Positions 1 through 6,246 of a stretch of 8,294 nucleotides of DNA are shown here, piece by piece. The position numbers and the translations under genes were made by a program. The number at the start of each line of letters is the position of its first letter. Position 1 is the first letter of the stretch. A model generated the notes under the pieces. That model searched no databases. It was not told the origin of the DNA and worked only from the letters and a program-made list of their open reading frames with translations. Source of the stretch: Anaerocolumna sp. (GTDB taxonomy: Bacteria; Bacillota; Clostridia; Lachnospirales; Lachnospiraceae). The stretch spans positions 1 through 8,294 of the forward strand of contig JAQSYR010000051.1 in the NCBI GenBank assembly GCA_029256035.1, given 5' to 3'.

Positions 1-37
1 AGTGCTATAAATAGATAGGTTATAGGAGAATTCAAGT

Positions 38-587
38 ATGAGACTAAGAAATGTGAAAGGGTCAAGAGAGGCAATTGCGGAAAATGAATTTGTGGTACAA
101 AACCCCGAGGAATGCAGGGGTAAATGGAGATCAAATTTTGGCAATGAACATCCGATTCATATAGAAATAGGCATGGGAAAAGGGAAGTTCCTGTTGCAGC
201 TTGCCCAGAGTAACCCGGATATTAATTATATTGGTATTGAAAAATATTCAAGTGTGCTCATTCGTGCTATAGAAAAAAGAAAAGAAATATCCCTTACTAA
301 TTTGTATTTTTTACGATTTGATGCGGAAGATATCAATGATATATTTGAGGAAGGGGAAATAGACAGGGTTTATTTAAACTTTTCTGATCCTTGGTAAAAC
401 AGATAATCAGGAATTATTTAATTTTTCCCTGGAACAAGTGGAATTGGCCGGTTGGAAACTTCGTAATAGTACTTATGATTTACATCATAGTGAGTATGCA
501 GAAGGTAATATAATGACAGAGTATGAAGAAAAGTTTTCTGCCATGGGTAATCCGATTTGCAGATTGGTGGCTTTTAGGGAAAAATAA
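38..587 (+). pseudogene. trmB: tRNA (guanine-N7-)-methyltransferase, internal deletion and frameshift
   Basis: TrmB uses S-adenosylmethionine to make m7G46 in the variable loop of tRNAs. The first 119 codons carry the family N-terminus: an IEIGMGKGKF SAM-binding loop (residues 43-52), IGIEKY, and the NFSDPW motif just before a TAA at 395-397. From 396 the next frame reads KTDNQELFNF and continues for 63 codons to TAA at 585-587, giving the normal family C-terminus (TEYEEKF, then CRLVAFREK). The two pieces total about 182 residues against a usual length near 213. The missing part is the conserved PKKRHxKRR block and what follows, which belongs to the catalytic and tRNA-binding region. Counting missing codons gives a loss of about 92 bases, which also explains the frame change. 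The start at 38 is supported by AGGAGA at 24-29. The gene is very probably inactive unless the deletion is an assembly fault. Confidence 0.9.
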
Positions 588-656
588 TTTCAAAATATGT
601 GATATTATATATGTATACTTAATATTCTATTAAAAAGGTAAACATTAGGTGACATC

Positions 657-806
657 ATGAAAAAATCAAGTAAACATAAAATAGCTAAGATATTTTGCGG
701 TAATTCCTGTTTGAATAAAAAAGCGCTATGCTTTAAACGATCCTGGGATGAAGTTGAAGCAATGTTAGGAAAAGGAAATAAATGCTGCGGAAAATGTAAA
801 CACTGA
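657..806 (+). CDS. Small cysteine-rich protein of unknown function
   Basis: A 49-residue basic protein with six cysteines, at residues 14, 18, 25, 43, 44 and 47. They fall in an N-terminal CGNSC group, a single CF, and a C-terminal CCGKC group. This spacing suggests metal binding or disulfide chemistry. There is no signal peptide or membrane segment, so it is probably cytoplasmic. The ATG at 657 has a short Shine-Dalgarno-like AGGTGA at 647-652, rather close to the start. It lies 69 bases after the trmB remnant and 92 bases before trxA on the same strand, with no terminator visible in between, so it may be cotranscribed with thioredoxin. I do not recognise the family. The clustered cysteines and lysines and the position beside thioredoxin argue that it is real, but it is short and could be a chance open frame. 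Confidence 0.6.
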   Translation: MKKSSKHKIAKIFCGNSCLNKKALCFKRSWDEVEAMLGKGNKCCGKCKH

Positions 807-898
807 TATATTTATGCATAATCTATTACAGATGAGGCAATCTATATATTAAATAGTAGAAACAATATTAAACCAAAGATAATAAGGAGGAAACAAAT

Positions 899-1216
899 AT
901 GGAATTAAAATTAACAGATGCTAACTTTGAAGCTGAGGTACTAAAGTCTGAGCTGCCTGTTTTAGTAGATTTTTATGCTGATTGGTGTGGCCCATGTAAA
1001 ATGGTAGCTCCAATTGTAGAAGAACTTGCAAAAGAATATGAAGGTGTATATAAAGTTGGAAAACTTAATGTAGATGATTCTCCAAATACAAGTGGTATGT
1101 ACCGTGTAATGTCAATTCCTACACTTCTAATAATTAAGAACGGACAGGTGGTTGACAGTGTAGTAGGTGTAGTACCAAAAGCAAAACTAGCTGAAAAAAT
1201 GAATCAACATAAATAG
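899..1216 (+). CDS. trxA: Thioredoxin
   Basis: A complete 105-residue classical thioredoxin, a cytoplasmic disulfide reductant that is itself recycled by thioredoxin reductase. The active site WCGPC is at residues 29-33, the buried aspartate at 24 (VDFYADWCGPC), and the cis-proline at 74 in SIPT. Length and motif order are those of the family. The start is set by an excellent AAGGAGG at 884-890, eight bases before the ATG. The gene ends with TAG, followed by a rho-independent terminator. No thioredoxin reductase gene lies in the window. The preceding small gene encodes a cysteine-rich protein, a suggestive neighbour but not proof of a shared role. Confidence 0.97.
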   Translation: MELKLTDANFEAEVLKSELPVLVDFYADWCGPCKMVAPIVEELAKEYEGVYKVGKLNVDDSPNTSGMYRVMSIPTLLIIKNGQVVDSVVGVVPKAKLAEKMNQHK

Positions 1217-1257
1217 TCAGTTTAAAATAAACAATTTAAATTAGTAAAATAAGATGG

Positions 1258-1294
1258 AGTCAGGTGCGGTAAGAGTATCTGACTTTCTTTTTTT
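1258..1294 (+). terminator. Rho-independent terminator of trxA
   Basis: A ten-pair stem (AGTCAGGTGC at 1258-1267 with GTATCTGACT at 1275-1284, two G-U pairs) closes a seven-base loop and is followed by a T-rich run to 1294. It lies 41 bases after the trxA stop. Confidence 0.85.
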
Positions 1295-1488
1295 ATGTAT
1301 TAACAAGTTTACAAGTATATCCATTCATCTTGACTAGCGTTTTCCTGAGGATGGTATGAGCATTTGAGTATTTACACATTATTCAAATCTTTACTAGATC
1401 AAAGATTATGAAATCCAAATTAATTATAAATCTATGCAACAATTATAATGGATTGATAAAATAGATTAATAAAAAATTAAAAAAACTC

Positions 1489-1517
1489 TTGCTTTTTCTC
1501 TGTCCATCCTTTATAAT
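1489..1517 (+). promoter_or_regulatory. Sigma-A-type promoter of tRNA-Lys
   Basis: TTGCTT at 1489-1494 and a perfect TATAAT at 1512-1517 are separated by 17 bases. The -10 box ends 20 bases before the mature tRNA, leaving room for a short 5' leader. The stretch from 1295 to this promoter is AT-rich and shows no gene. Confidence 0.75.
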
Positions 1518-1537
1518 AAGTTTTGCGTTCAAAATTC

Positions 1538-1610
1538 GCGCTTCTAGCTCAGTTGGTAGAGCACCTGACTCTTAATCAGGGTGTCCAGGGTTCGAGCCCC
1601 TGGAGGCGCA
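1538..1610 (+). tRNA. tRNA-Lys (anticodon CTT)
   Basis: A full 73-nt cloverleaf can be folded by eye. The acceptor stem is GCGCTTC with GAGGCGC (one G-U pair) and discriminator A at 1610. The D stem is GCTC/GAGC, the anticodon stem CCTGA/TCAGG, and the loop CTCTTAA puts the anticodon CTT at 1571-1573. The T arm is CAGGG/CCCTG with TTCGAGC in the loop. The 3' CCA is not encoded. It reads lysine AAG codons. It has its own promoter and terminator, so it is a single-gene unit. Confidence 0.97.
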
Positions 1611-1615
1611 CTATA

Positions 1616-1662
1616 AAGTATCGGTTTTTCAGACGTAGGAGCTGAGGGGTCGGTGCTTTTTT
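1616..1662 (+). terminator. Terminator of tRNA-Lys
   Basis: AAGTATCGGT at 1616-1625 pairs with GTCGGTGCTT at 1649-1658, using several G-U pairs. Inside is a smaller TCAG/CTGA pairing, and a run of T follows to about 1661. It starts six bases after the tRNA. Confidence 0.7.
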
Positions 1663-1699
1663 GTTGCCTAAAAGTATAAGTAGATTATGGCAGGGAAGT

Positions 1700-2654
1700 C
1701 TAAGCTAAGAATATATTTAGCTTTGAAATTTCTGTATTGGGGAATGGTTTTGCCGGATACTTTTGTGTAATGGTGTGGAAATCGCTAGGAACTGGTCTCG
1801 TTGAAAAGTCCGTGTTCATGATTCTAAAACATTCTTCTATCTGCCATCTTCCTTCACTTACTTTTATAATATTGCTTACATCATCATCGAGCAGATCGGT
1901 ATACACTGCATATAAACCGTCATACTGTTCTTCAGACTCGATTTTATTCTCATCAAGATAATTGTGTATGTCTGCAACTTCACCATCTTCTTATTTGATT
2001 TCAAAGTAATAATTGGAGCAGTCATAGTAAAGTACCTTGTCATTTCTTTTTCCTAAAAAGTGGCAGCTTTTATATACTTCTGATTGGAAGAAATCATATT
2101 TGCACATTCATTTCCCAGAACATCCAGGGTACGGTAAATATCGTGAAGTTCATAAGAAGGTTTTTCTAAAAACTCAGAGGCAACCTTAAAAGACGAACGT
2201 TTACTGGTTGCTTCAAGTACTCGTGAAAATATCAAATCCGAGAGAATAGCATTTAAATCATATTTGAATTAATATTTAGTTTTTAGCTTTCGGCATGTTT
2301 TATTTAATTGTAAACTATAGTAAATTAACTAGAGAAAAAGATAACCACCCCGAAAAACTTCTGCTTGTCAAAGTCTAACTGTCTGTTAGCGTGAAAGGTA
2401 ATTTGTATAGCCTTACTTTTGTGTTCTTTTTTGTATTCCAGAGTTTCAAGTTTAGCTTCTTCCTTAGCCCAAGCCATTACAGCATCGCGTGTTGCTCCAT
2501 GATCTTTTAGTAAGTCTGTTAAAGTACCCAGTTTCTTTAGGGCTAGCATGAGAAAGGAAAGAGGTGCAGTTGGTAAATCCTTCAGGTGCCTTCCGGGCTC
2601 TAGCAGGTAAAAGTCCGTTATAGAGGTAGAGCAAGGTCGCCCAATTGAGTACAT
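1700..2654 (-). pseudogene. Degenerate IS1634-type transposase, internally deleted
   Basis: Read on the minus strand, one decayed DDE transposase can be followed through several frames. The N-terminal part (about 2530 down to 2340) ends in KQKFFG, and a one-base loss shifts the frame to GGYLFL. That frame continues through TAG (2331-2329) and TAA (2271-2269) into NAILSDLIFSRVL, then FLEKPSYELHDIYR. A second shift leads to NDKVLYYDCSNYYFEI, which holds the first catalytic Asp, then TAA at 1993-1991. The frame goes on to EDGEVADIHNY, YDGLYAVYTDL and GRWQIEECFRIM, which holds the catalytic Glu. The central block with the second Asp is missing, as is most of the C-terminal region: RPV jumps to a tail resembling the family's DFxxIT terminus. 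About 317 codons remain where full-length relatives have about 550. The first ~35 codons upstream of KLGTLTDLL do not look like the family. No terminal repeats or target duplication were recognised. It cannot transpose by itself. Confidence 0.8.
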
Positions 2655-3175
2655 AGAATAAATATTTTTTAAGGTAAAACTTTTTTTCTAAACAGTAACA
2701 TAATTAATTTTAAATTATAGATTATGGCAACAGAAAAAACTGCAAGCCCAAAATACTCTGGAATTCAATGACATTTAATACCTGGGGCTTCAAATCACCA
2801 TTAAATGAGGTACCATAAGCAGTCATATTATTCGTAATATTAAGTACATAGCAAACAGTCTGAATTTCTAAAAGGTAACAATAGGGTTGCGTCTAAAGTA
2901 TATTAAAGAACAAGTAGAACATAAAAATATATACAACACGAACGATTTGTTAATGAGTAGAAGATAATATTTTTATTATCCTGTACTACTCTGTTTAGCG
3001 CTAAGCAAAAGTGAAACACCTAGTTTGTTTGTAAAAAAATTGTCTTAGCAAATTAAAGAATATTTTCTTGCGAATCTACTGGGATTTGGGGGCGTAGCCA
3101 CCAACATCATTAATAAATTGTTTGAAAGTTGTACTGTTACACTATGCATTGCAATTCGTTACACTTAACGATTGC
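2655..3175. other. Gene-free stretch between the transposase remnant and the next terminator
   Basis: About 520 bases with no convincing coding sequence on either strand. It holds short T and A runs, a small AT hairpin at 2963-2980 (GATAATA, TTTT, TATTATC), a ten-base palindrome TTAGCGCTAA at 2995-3004, and a TACTACTCTGT motif at 2984-2994 that recurs in the hairpin at 3182-3225. A 56-codon minus-strand open stretch around 2726-2893 has no start with a ribosome binding site. Nothing here shows which neighbour, if any, the sequence serves; part of it may be former insertion-sequence flank. Confidence 0.5.
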
Positions 3176-3177
3176 AA
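3136..3177. repeat. Tandem imperfect 22-base repeat
   Basis: GTTACACTATGCATTGCAA (3136-3154) is followed at a 22-base spacing by GTTACACTTAACGATTGCAA (3158-3177). Both copies share GTTACACT at the start and ATTGCAA at the end. Two helical turns of spacing would suit paired protein binding sites, but no promoter was recognised next to them. Confidence 0.5.
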
Positions 3178-3225
3178 AAAATACTACTCTGTAAGATCCA
3201 AATTTAATTATCTTACAGAGTAGTA
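3176..3225 (-). terminator. Terminator of the minus-strand secreted-protein gene
   Basis: A perfect 16-base inverted repeat, 3182-3197 with 3210-3225 (TACTACTCTGTAAGAT and its complement), encloses a 12-base loop. On the minus strand it is followed by six T (the A run at 3176-3181). It lies 54 bases beyond the stop of the gene ending at 3280. The stem is long but not GC-rich. Confidence 0.7.
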
Positions 3226-3279
3226 CATATATGTTTCATTATTTTTATGCATATGACATTAAAAGTGTTAAGTTGAGAT

Positions 3280-4014
3280 CTACAAGCAATTAAAAGTTAT
3301 ATATGACGTGATTGGGGTCATACCTTTAGTATAAGCTTCGTAATTATCCCAACATTTTATATCAATATGAAGCTTATAATCTGCTGTATAATATCTTGTT
3401 TGTTTTGTATATTGTCCGGCCTTAAGATACCATTGTAAGTTTGTTAATCCAATTACATTACCTAACTCAAGGGCAACGCCACCTACAGCAAGAATCTTTC
3501 CAGCAGCAGTTACAAATGGACCAGAAGGAGCAAATGTTAGATACAGTCCAGGTACGCTATAAATAATATAAGAAGCAGCAGCTTCAGCAGCTGTAACTGT
3601 ATGATAAGTAGTGTATACATTAAGGTCATAATTAAAGAAACTTTTAATAATTTTAGTTTCTGTATATGAATAAGCATAGGTGGATAGATAAACTTCTACT
3701 CCCCAATATATACTATCTATAGTAAATGATTTTGTATAAGTATATCCAACTGTTCCATTAATTTGAATTTGATTCCCTGCAGGTATTCTAGAATCTGTAA
3801 ATCTGTAACCCAAGTAAATTGGCGAAGGCGGGGATTGTAAGATTTTGTAACTGACTGTAATGCTTTTATTTAATAGTGAAACATTACATGAATTTACTTG
3901 TATATATTTATCTATTACTGGTGTGGCAGCTTTTGCTACAATTGGGGAAAGGGCTGTTGTTAGTATGCTTATTAATAACTACACTGTTCCAAAATATTTT
4001 AGTCTTTTTACCAT
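3280..4014 (-). pseudogene. Secreted protein of unknown function, interrupted by TAG at codon 12
   Basis: Read from the ATG at 4014-4012, which has a strong AGAGGAG at 4022-4028 just upstream, this is a 244-codon frame with one in-frame TAG at 3981-3979. It begins MVKRLKYFGTV-stop-LLISILTTALSP and continues PIVAKAATPV. With the stop ignored this is a typical signal peptide, with likely cleavage after AKA. The mature part is rich in tyrosine, threonine and serine, has three cysteines, and shows a hydrophobic glycine/alanine-rich stretch in its middle (AAASYIIYSVPGLYL through GKILAVGGVALELG). The longest uninterrupted piece starts only at the TTG at 3813 and lacks the signal. I do not recognise the family. 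The long clean frame after the stop suggests a recent mutation or a sequencing error. The gene has its own terminator and is divergent from the membrane protein at 4406. Confidence 0.72.
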
Positions 4015-4094
4015 ACAATTATCTCCTCTTTATTTGTTTTATTTGCCATACAAAATCATTAAAATAAGTCATATGCATAACATGGAATAAATGT

Positions 4095-4125
4095 ATAATT
4101 TTGTATAAGCATTACGATATTAAAA
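4095..4125. repeat. Direct repeat, left copy
   Basis: ATAATTTTGTATAA, then four bases, then TACGATAT and an A-rich tail. The same pattern recurs at 4318-4349 with a five-base gap. This copy overlaps the possible minus-strand promoter. Confidence 0.5.
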
Positions 4126-4145
4126 CGGATATTTACAAATGACAA
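4117..4145 (-). promoter_or_regulatory. Possible promoter of the secreted-protein gene
   Basis: On the minus strand TTGTCA (4145-4140) and TAATAT (4122-4117) are 17 bases apart. They lie about 100 bases before the ATG at 4014. The -35 box matches well, the -10 only partly, and the surroundings are so AT-rich that chance matches are likely. Confidence 0.35.
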
Positions 4146-4317
4146 CTAAAAATTTTAAATAAAGTAATAAATGTAATTAATTACTAGAGCCGTGTTTTGA
4201 CTTATGATTACAAAATAGTATTAAGATATAATATTAATATATATATTATATAGAAATTTTATGATAAAATAGTAGAAATTTTCATACATATATATTATAA
4301 TTAATAATAATAGGTTA

Positions 4318-4349
4318 ATAATTTTGTATAAATAAATACGATATAAAAA
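4318..4349. repeat. Direct repeat, right copy
   Basis: ATAATTTTGTATAA, then five bases, then TACGATAT and an A-rich tail, matching the copy at 4095. It lies about 57 bases before the membrane-protein start codon. Two such copies flanking a divergent promoter region could be regulator sites or a duplicated promoter. Confidence 0.5.
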
Positions 4350-4405
4350 CTTATTATATTTATTATTAATAATAAAAAAATACTAATCTTTAAAGGAGAT
4401 CTAAA

Positions 4406-4789
4406 TTGAAACTTATAAAATTAATTAAAACAGCTGTTACATCAACTTATGCACTAATCCTTATTTTTATAACTATAATATTTCTTCTATTGGAATATGT
4501 CCATATAGGACAATTTAAAGATATTTTAACGATAATATTATTTATATTGTTTTTTTCTAGCCTTATTCTAGAAGCAATAAGTGATTTATCAAAGAAACAT
4601 TTTGTTCCGACGTTTTACATTATTTTTGTAGATATAATTGCAATTTTAAGTTTTTTAATAGCAATATACTTTAACTATGTCAATCCTCAAAAAATATATA
4701 CATTTTTAGTTTCAATAATCGTATTAAAAATATCTCGGCACGGAGATATGATAAAAATAAATAAAGATAAAAATATAAATCTAGATTAA
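4406..4789 (+). CDS. Small membrane protein with four predicted transmembrane segments
   Basis: A 127-residue hydrophobic protein. Four membrane segments can be drawn at about residues 15-33, 39-57, 70-90 and 97-110, with a basic N-terminus (KLIKLIK) and a charged C-terminal tail (SRHGDMIKINKDK). It starts with TTG at 4406, chosen because AAGGAG at 4393-4398 is correctly spaced and no in-frame ATG lies nearby. I do not recognise the family. The layout, with an acidic residue at the end of segment two (LILEAISD), FVDIIAIL in segment three and basic residues after segment four, faintly resembles the S1-S4 voltage-sensor part of ion channels without a pore. That is speculation. It is divergent from the secreted protein at 3280-4014, so an accessory or self-protection role for that protein is possible but unproven. 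Codon use is very AT-rich. Confidence 0.75.
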   Translation: MKLIKLIKTAVTSTYALILIFITIIFLLLEYVHIGQFKDILTIILFILFFSSLILEAISDLSKKHFVPTFYIIFVDIIAILSFLIAIYFNYVNPQKIYTFLVSIIVLKISRHGDMIKINKDKNINLD

Positions 4790-4875
4790 TTTTATGATAT
4801 ATAAATTTTTAATTGTTTAGTCAATTCTGCTGAGTTCAAGTTGAAAATTTGTTTAGAAATATGTAAAGATAAAAA

Positions 4876-4927
4876 ACCAGATATCATATGGTGTAAATTA
4901 TTCCACATTATGTTACCTGGTCTTTTT
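4876..4927 (+). terminator. Likely terminator of the membrane-protein gene
   Basis: An imperfect 18-base inverted repeat (ACCAG at 4876 pairing with CTGGT ending at 4921, about 14 of 18 positions matching) encloses a ten-base loop and is followed by CTTTTT. It begins 87 bases after the stop codon. The A run before the stem means it could also stop transcription from the other side. The rest of 4790-5051 shows no gene. Confidence 0.5.
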
Positions 4928-5051
4928 CGTGTTGCTACAGATAACATGATCCCGTAACCACAGGGAATTGGAAGGGATTGGACAAACAGAAAAAAGTACT
5001 ATTTTATTTGCATAATTAAAAACAAATATTTAACTATAGGGAAAAAGATTA

Positions 5052-5979
5052 ATGAAGAATCTATGTATGTATTTAATACCAATTATGATTTTTATCTTTA
5101 GAATCAAAGAATAAATTAACAATTCCACTACAAACAAGAGAACAGGAAAACTATATTGAATTCACCAATGATACCGATAATTTAGGAGATAGGGAAGATT
5201 CTGTATCTGTTCATTTTATAGATGTAGGTCAAGGGGACGCTATCTTAATTAACTCCAATAATCACTATATGCTTGTAGATGCCGGCGAAAATGATGAAGG
5301 CAATACAGTTGTAAATTATCTAAAGAAACAGGGAGTCAAATTCTTAGAGTATGTTATTGGTACACATCCTCATAGTGACCATATTGGAGGCTTGGATACA
5401 GTTATTTCTAATTTTGAAATAAATAAAGTTATTTTACCTGATGTTGTATCTACTACAAAAACATTTGAAGAGGTTCTAGATGCATTATCAGAAAATGATT
5501 TAAGAATCACCAAACCAGAAGTAGGCATGGAGTACAAATTAGAGGATGCAACATTTATCATACTGGCACCCAATAGCAGTGAATACAGTGACTTAAATAA
5601 TTATTCCATTGTAATTAAGATTATATATGAAGAAACAGCTTTTCTTCTTACCGGTGACGCTGAAAAAACTTCAGAAGATGAAATGCTTGAAAATGGGCTG
5701 GATTTATCTGCTGATATTCTTAAATTAGGACATCATGGTTCGGCAAATAGCAGTACTGATACATTTTTAGACCGGGTAGGTGCCTCCTCTGCTATTATAA
5801 GTGTTGGCCGAAACAATAAATATGGTCATCCAATGTCAGAAACAGTAAATAGAGTATTAGATAGGGGTATTAACCTATATAGAACAGATGAAATGGGCAC
5901 TATTATTGTAACAACTGACGGAACGTCAATTTCTTTTAACAATGATGCAACCGGTGAAAACAATTCTGCACAAGAGTAG
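5052..5979 (+). pseudogene. ComEC-type metallo-beta-lactamase-fold hydrolase, leader out of frame
   Basis: The ATG at 5052 opens a hydrophobic leader (MKNLCMYLIPIMIFIF) that hits TAA after 20 codons. The catalytic domain is in another frame, open from about 5089, with ESKNKLTIPLQT leading into DVGQGDA (5221-5241). No ATG, GTG or TTG precedes DVGQGDA in that frame; the first ATG (5269) would cut off this core strand. So a frameshift or short deletion near 5085-5105 separates the export signal from the enzyme. All metal-site motifs are present: HPHSDH (5365-5382), LTGD (Asp at 5656-5658), LGHHGS (5725-5742), SVGRNN and YGHP. This is the stand-alone relative of the ComEC C-terminal domain, probably an exported phosphodiesterase-like or nuclease-like enzyme; its substrate is unknown. 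A DUF3006 gene follows after 11 bases, a pairing I recall as common in Firmicutes. A genuine start at an unusual codon cannot be fully excluded. Confidence 0.82.
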
Positions 5980-5990
5980 AAAGGCAAACC

Positions 5991-6206
5991 ATGAAAAGAT
6001 TAATTGTTGACCGATTAGAAAATAATTATGCTGTTTGTGAAACAAAAGCGAATACGGTAATACATATCCCAATGACAGAAATACCAAATAATACGAAAGA
6101 AGGGGATGTACTAATGCTTATGGAAGGCAAATATGTTATTGATACTATTGATACCAATACCAGAAAAGAAAGAATCAGGGATAAAATAAATCGTCTATTT
6201 GAATAA
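5991..6206 (+). CDS. DUF3006 family protein
   Basis: A complete 71-residue protein matching the DUF3006 pattern: an N-terminal IVDRLENNYAVCE strand pair, a middle IPMTEIPNNTKEGDVL (the family's IP-x-x-x-LP, then EGDVL), and a basic C-terminal helix RKERIRDKINRLF. These small proteins are predicted to be cytoplasmic beta-rich domains of unknown function and are typically encoded after ComEC-type hydrolases, as here. It begins 11 bases after the hydrolase stop with AGAAAGG as a modest ribosome binding site, so the two almost certainly form one operon. No clear hairpin terminator was seen in the 40 bases before the convergent regulator gene. If the hydrolase is inactive this gene has lost its usual partner. 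Confidence 0.88.
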   Translation: MKRLIVDRLENNYAVCETKANTVIHIPMTEIPNNTKEGDVLMLMEGKYVIDTIDTNTRKERIRDKINRLFE

Positions 6207-6246
6207 CACAATAACGCGGTAGAAAAGAATATTTAATTATATAAGC

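Larger units (their letters stand above)
4015..4405. other. Very AT-rich divergent intergenic region
   Basis: About 390 bases between two divergent genes, almost all A and T, with runs of alternating AT around 4227-4260 and 4288-4300. Minus-strand signals lie on the left (ribosome binding site at 4022-4028, possible promoter at 4117-4145). On the right, AAGGAG at 4393-4398 serves the membrane-protein gene. TTGACT at 4197-4202 and TATAAT at 4227-4232 are promoter-like but wrongly spaced for each other. A direct repeat is listed separately. No coding sequence was found; a small plus-strand frame reaching in from 3860 is the shadow of the signal-peptide region. Confidence 0.6.

Noticed and set aside
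38..587. Programmed frameshift or bypass in trmB instead of a pseudogene
   Set aside because: The join lacks about 31 conserved residues; frameshifting or skipping cannot restore amino acids that are not encoded.
1538..1662. tRNA-Lys as an integration site for a mobile element
   Set aside because: No second copy of the tRNA 3' end and no integrase gene occur in the window; the adjacent transposase is of a type that does not target tRNA genes.
1737..1961. Plus-strand 74-codon frame
   Set aside because: It is the reverse of the recognisable transposase segment with GRWQIEECFRIM on the minus strand.
2726..2893. Minus-strand open stretch of about 56 codons
   Set aside because: It begins right after a stop, has no start codon with a ribosome binding site, and its translation matches nothing I recognise.
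2655..3240. CRISPR array or replication iterons
   Set aside because: Only one pair of imperfect 22-base repeats is present, with no regular spacers, no cas genes and no replication protein.
3860..4090. Plus-strand open frames of 76 and 63 codons
   Set aside because: They lie opposite the signal-peptide region of the minus-strand secreted protein, which has its own ribosome binding site and a better coding pattern.
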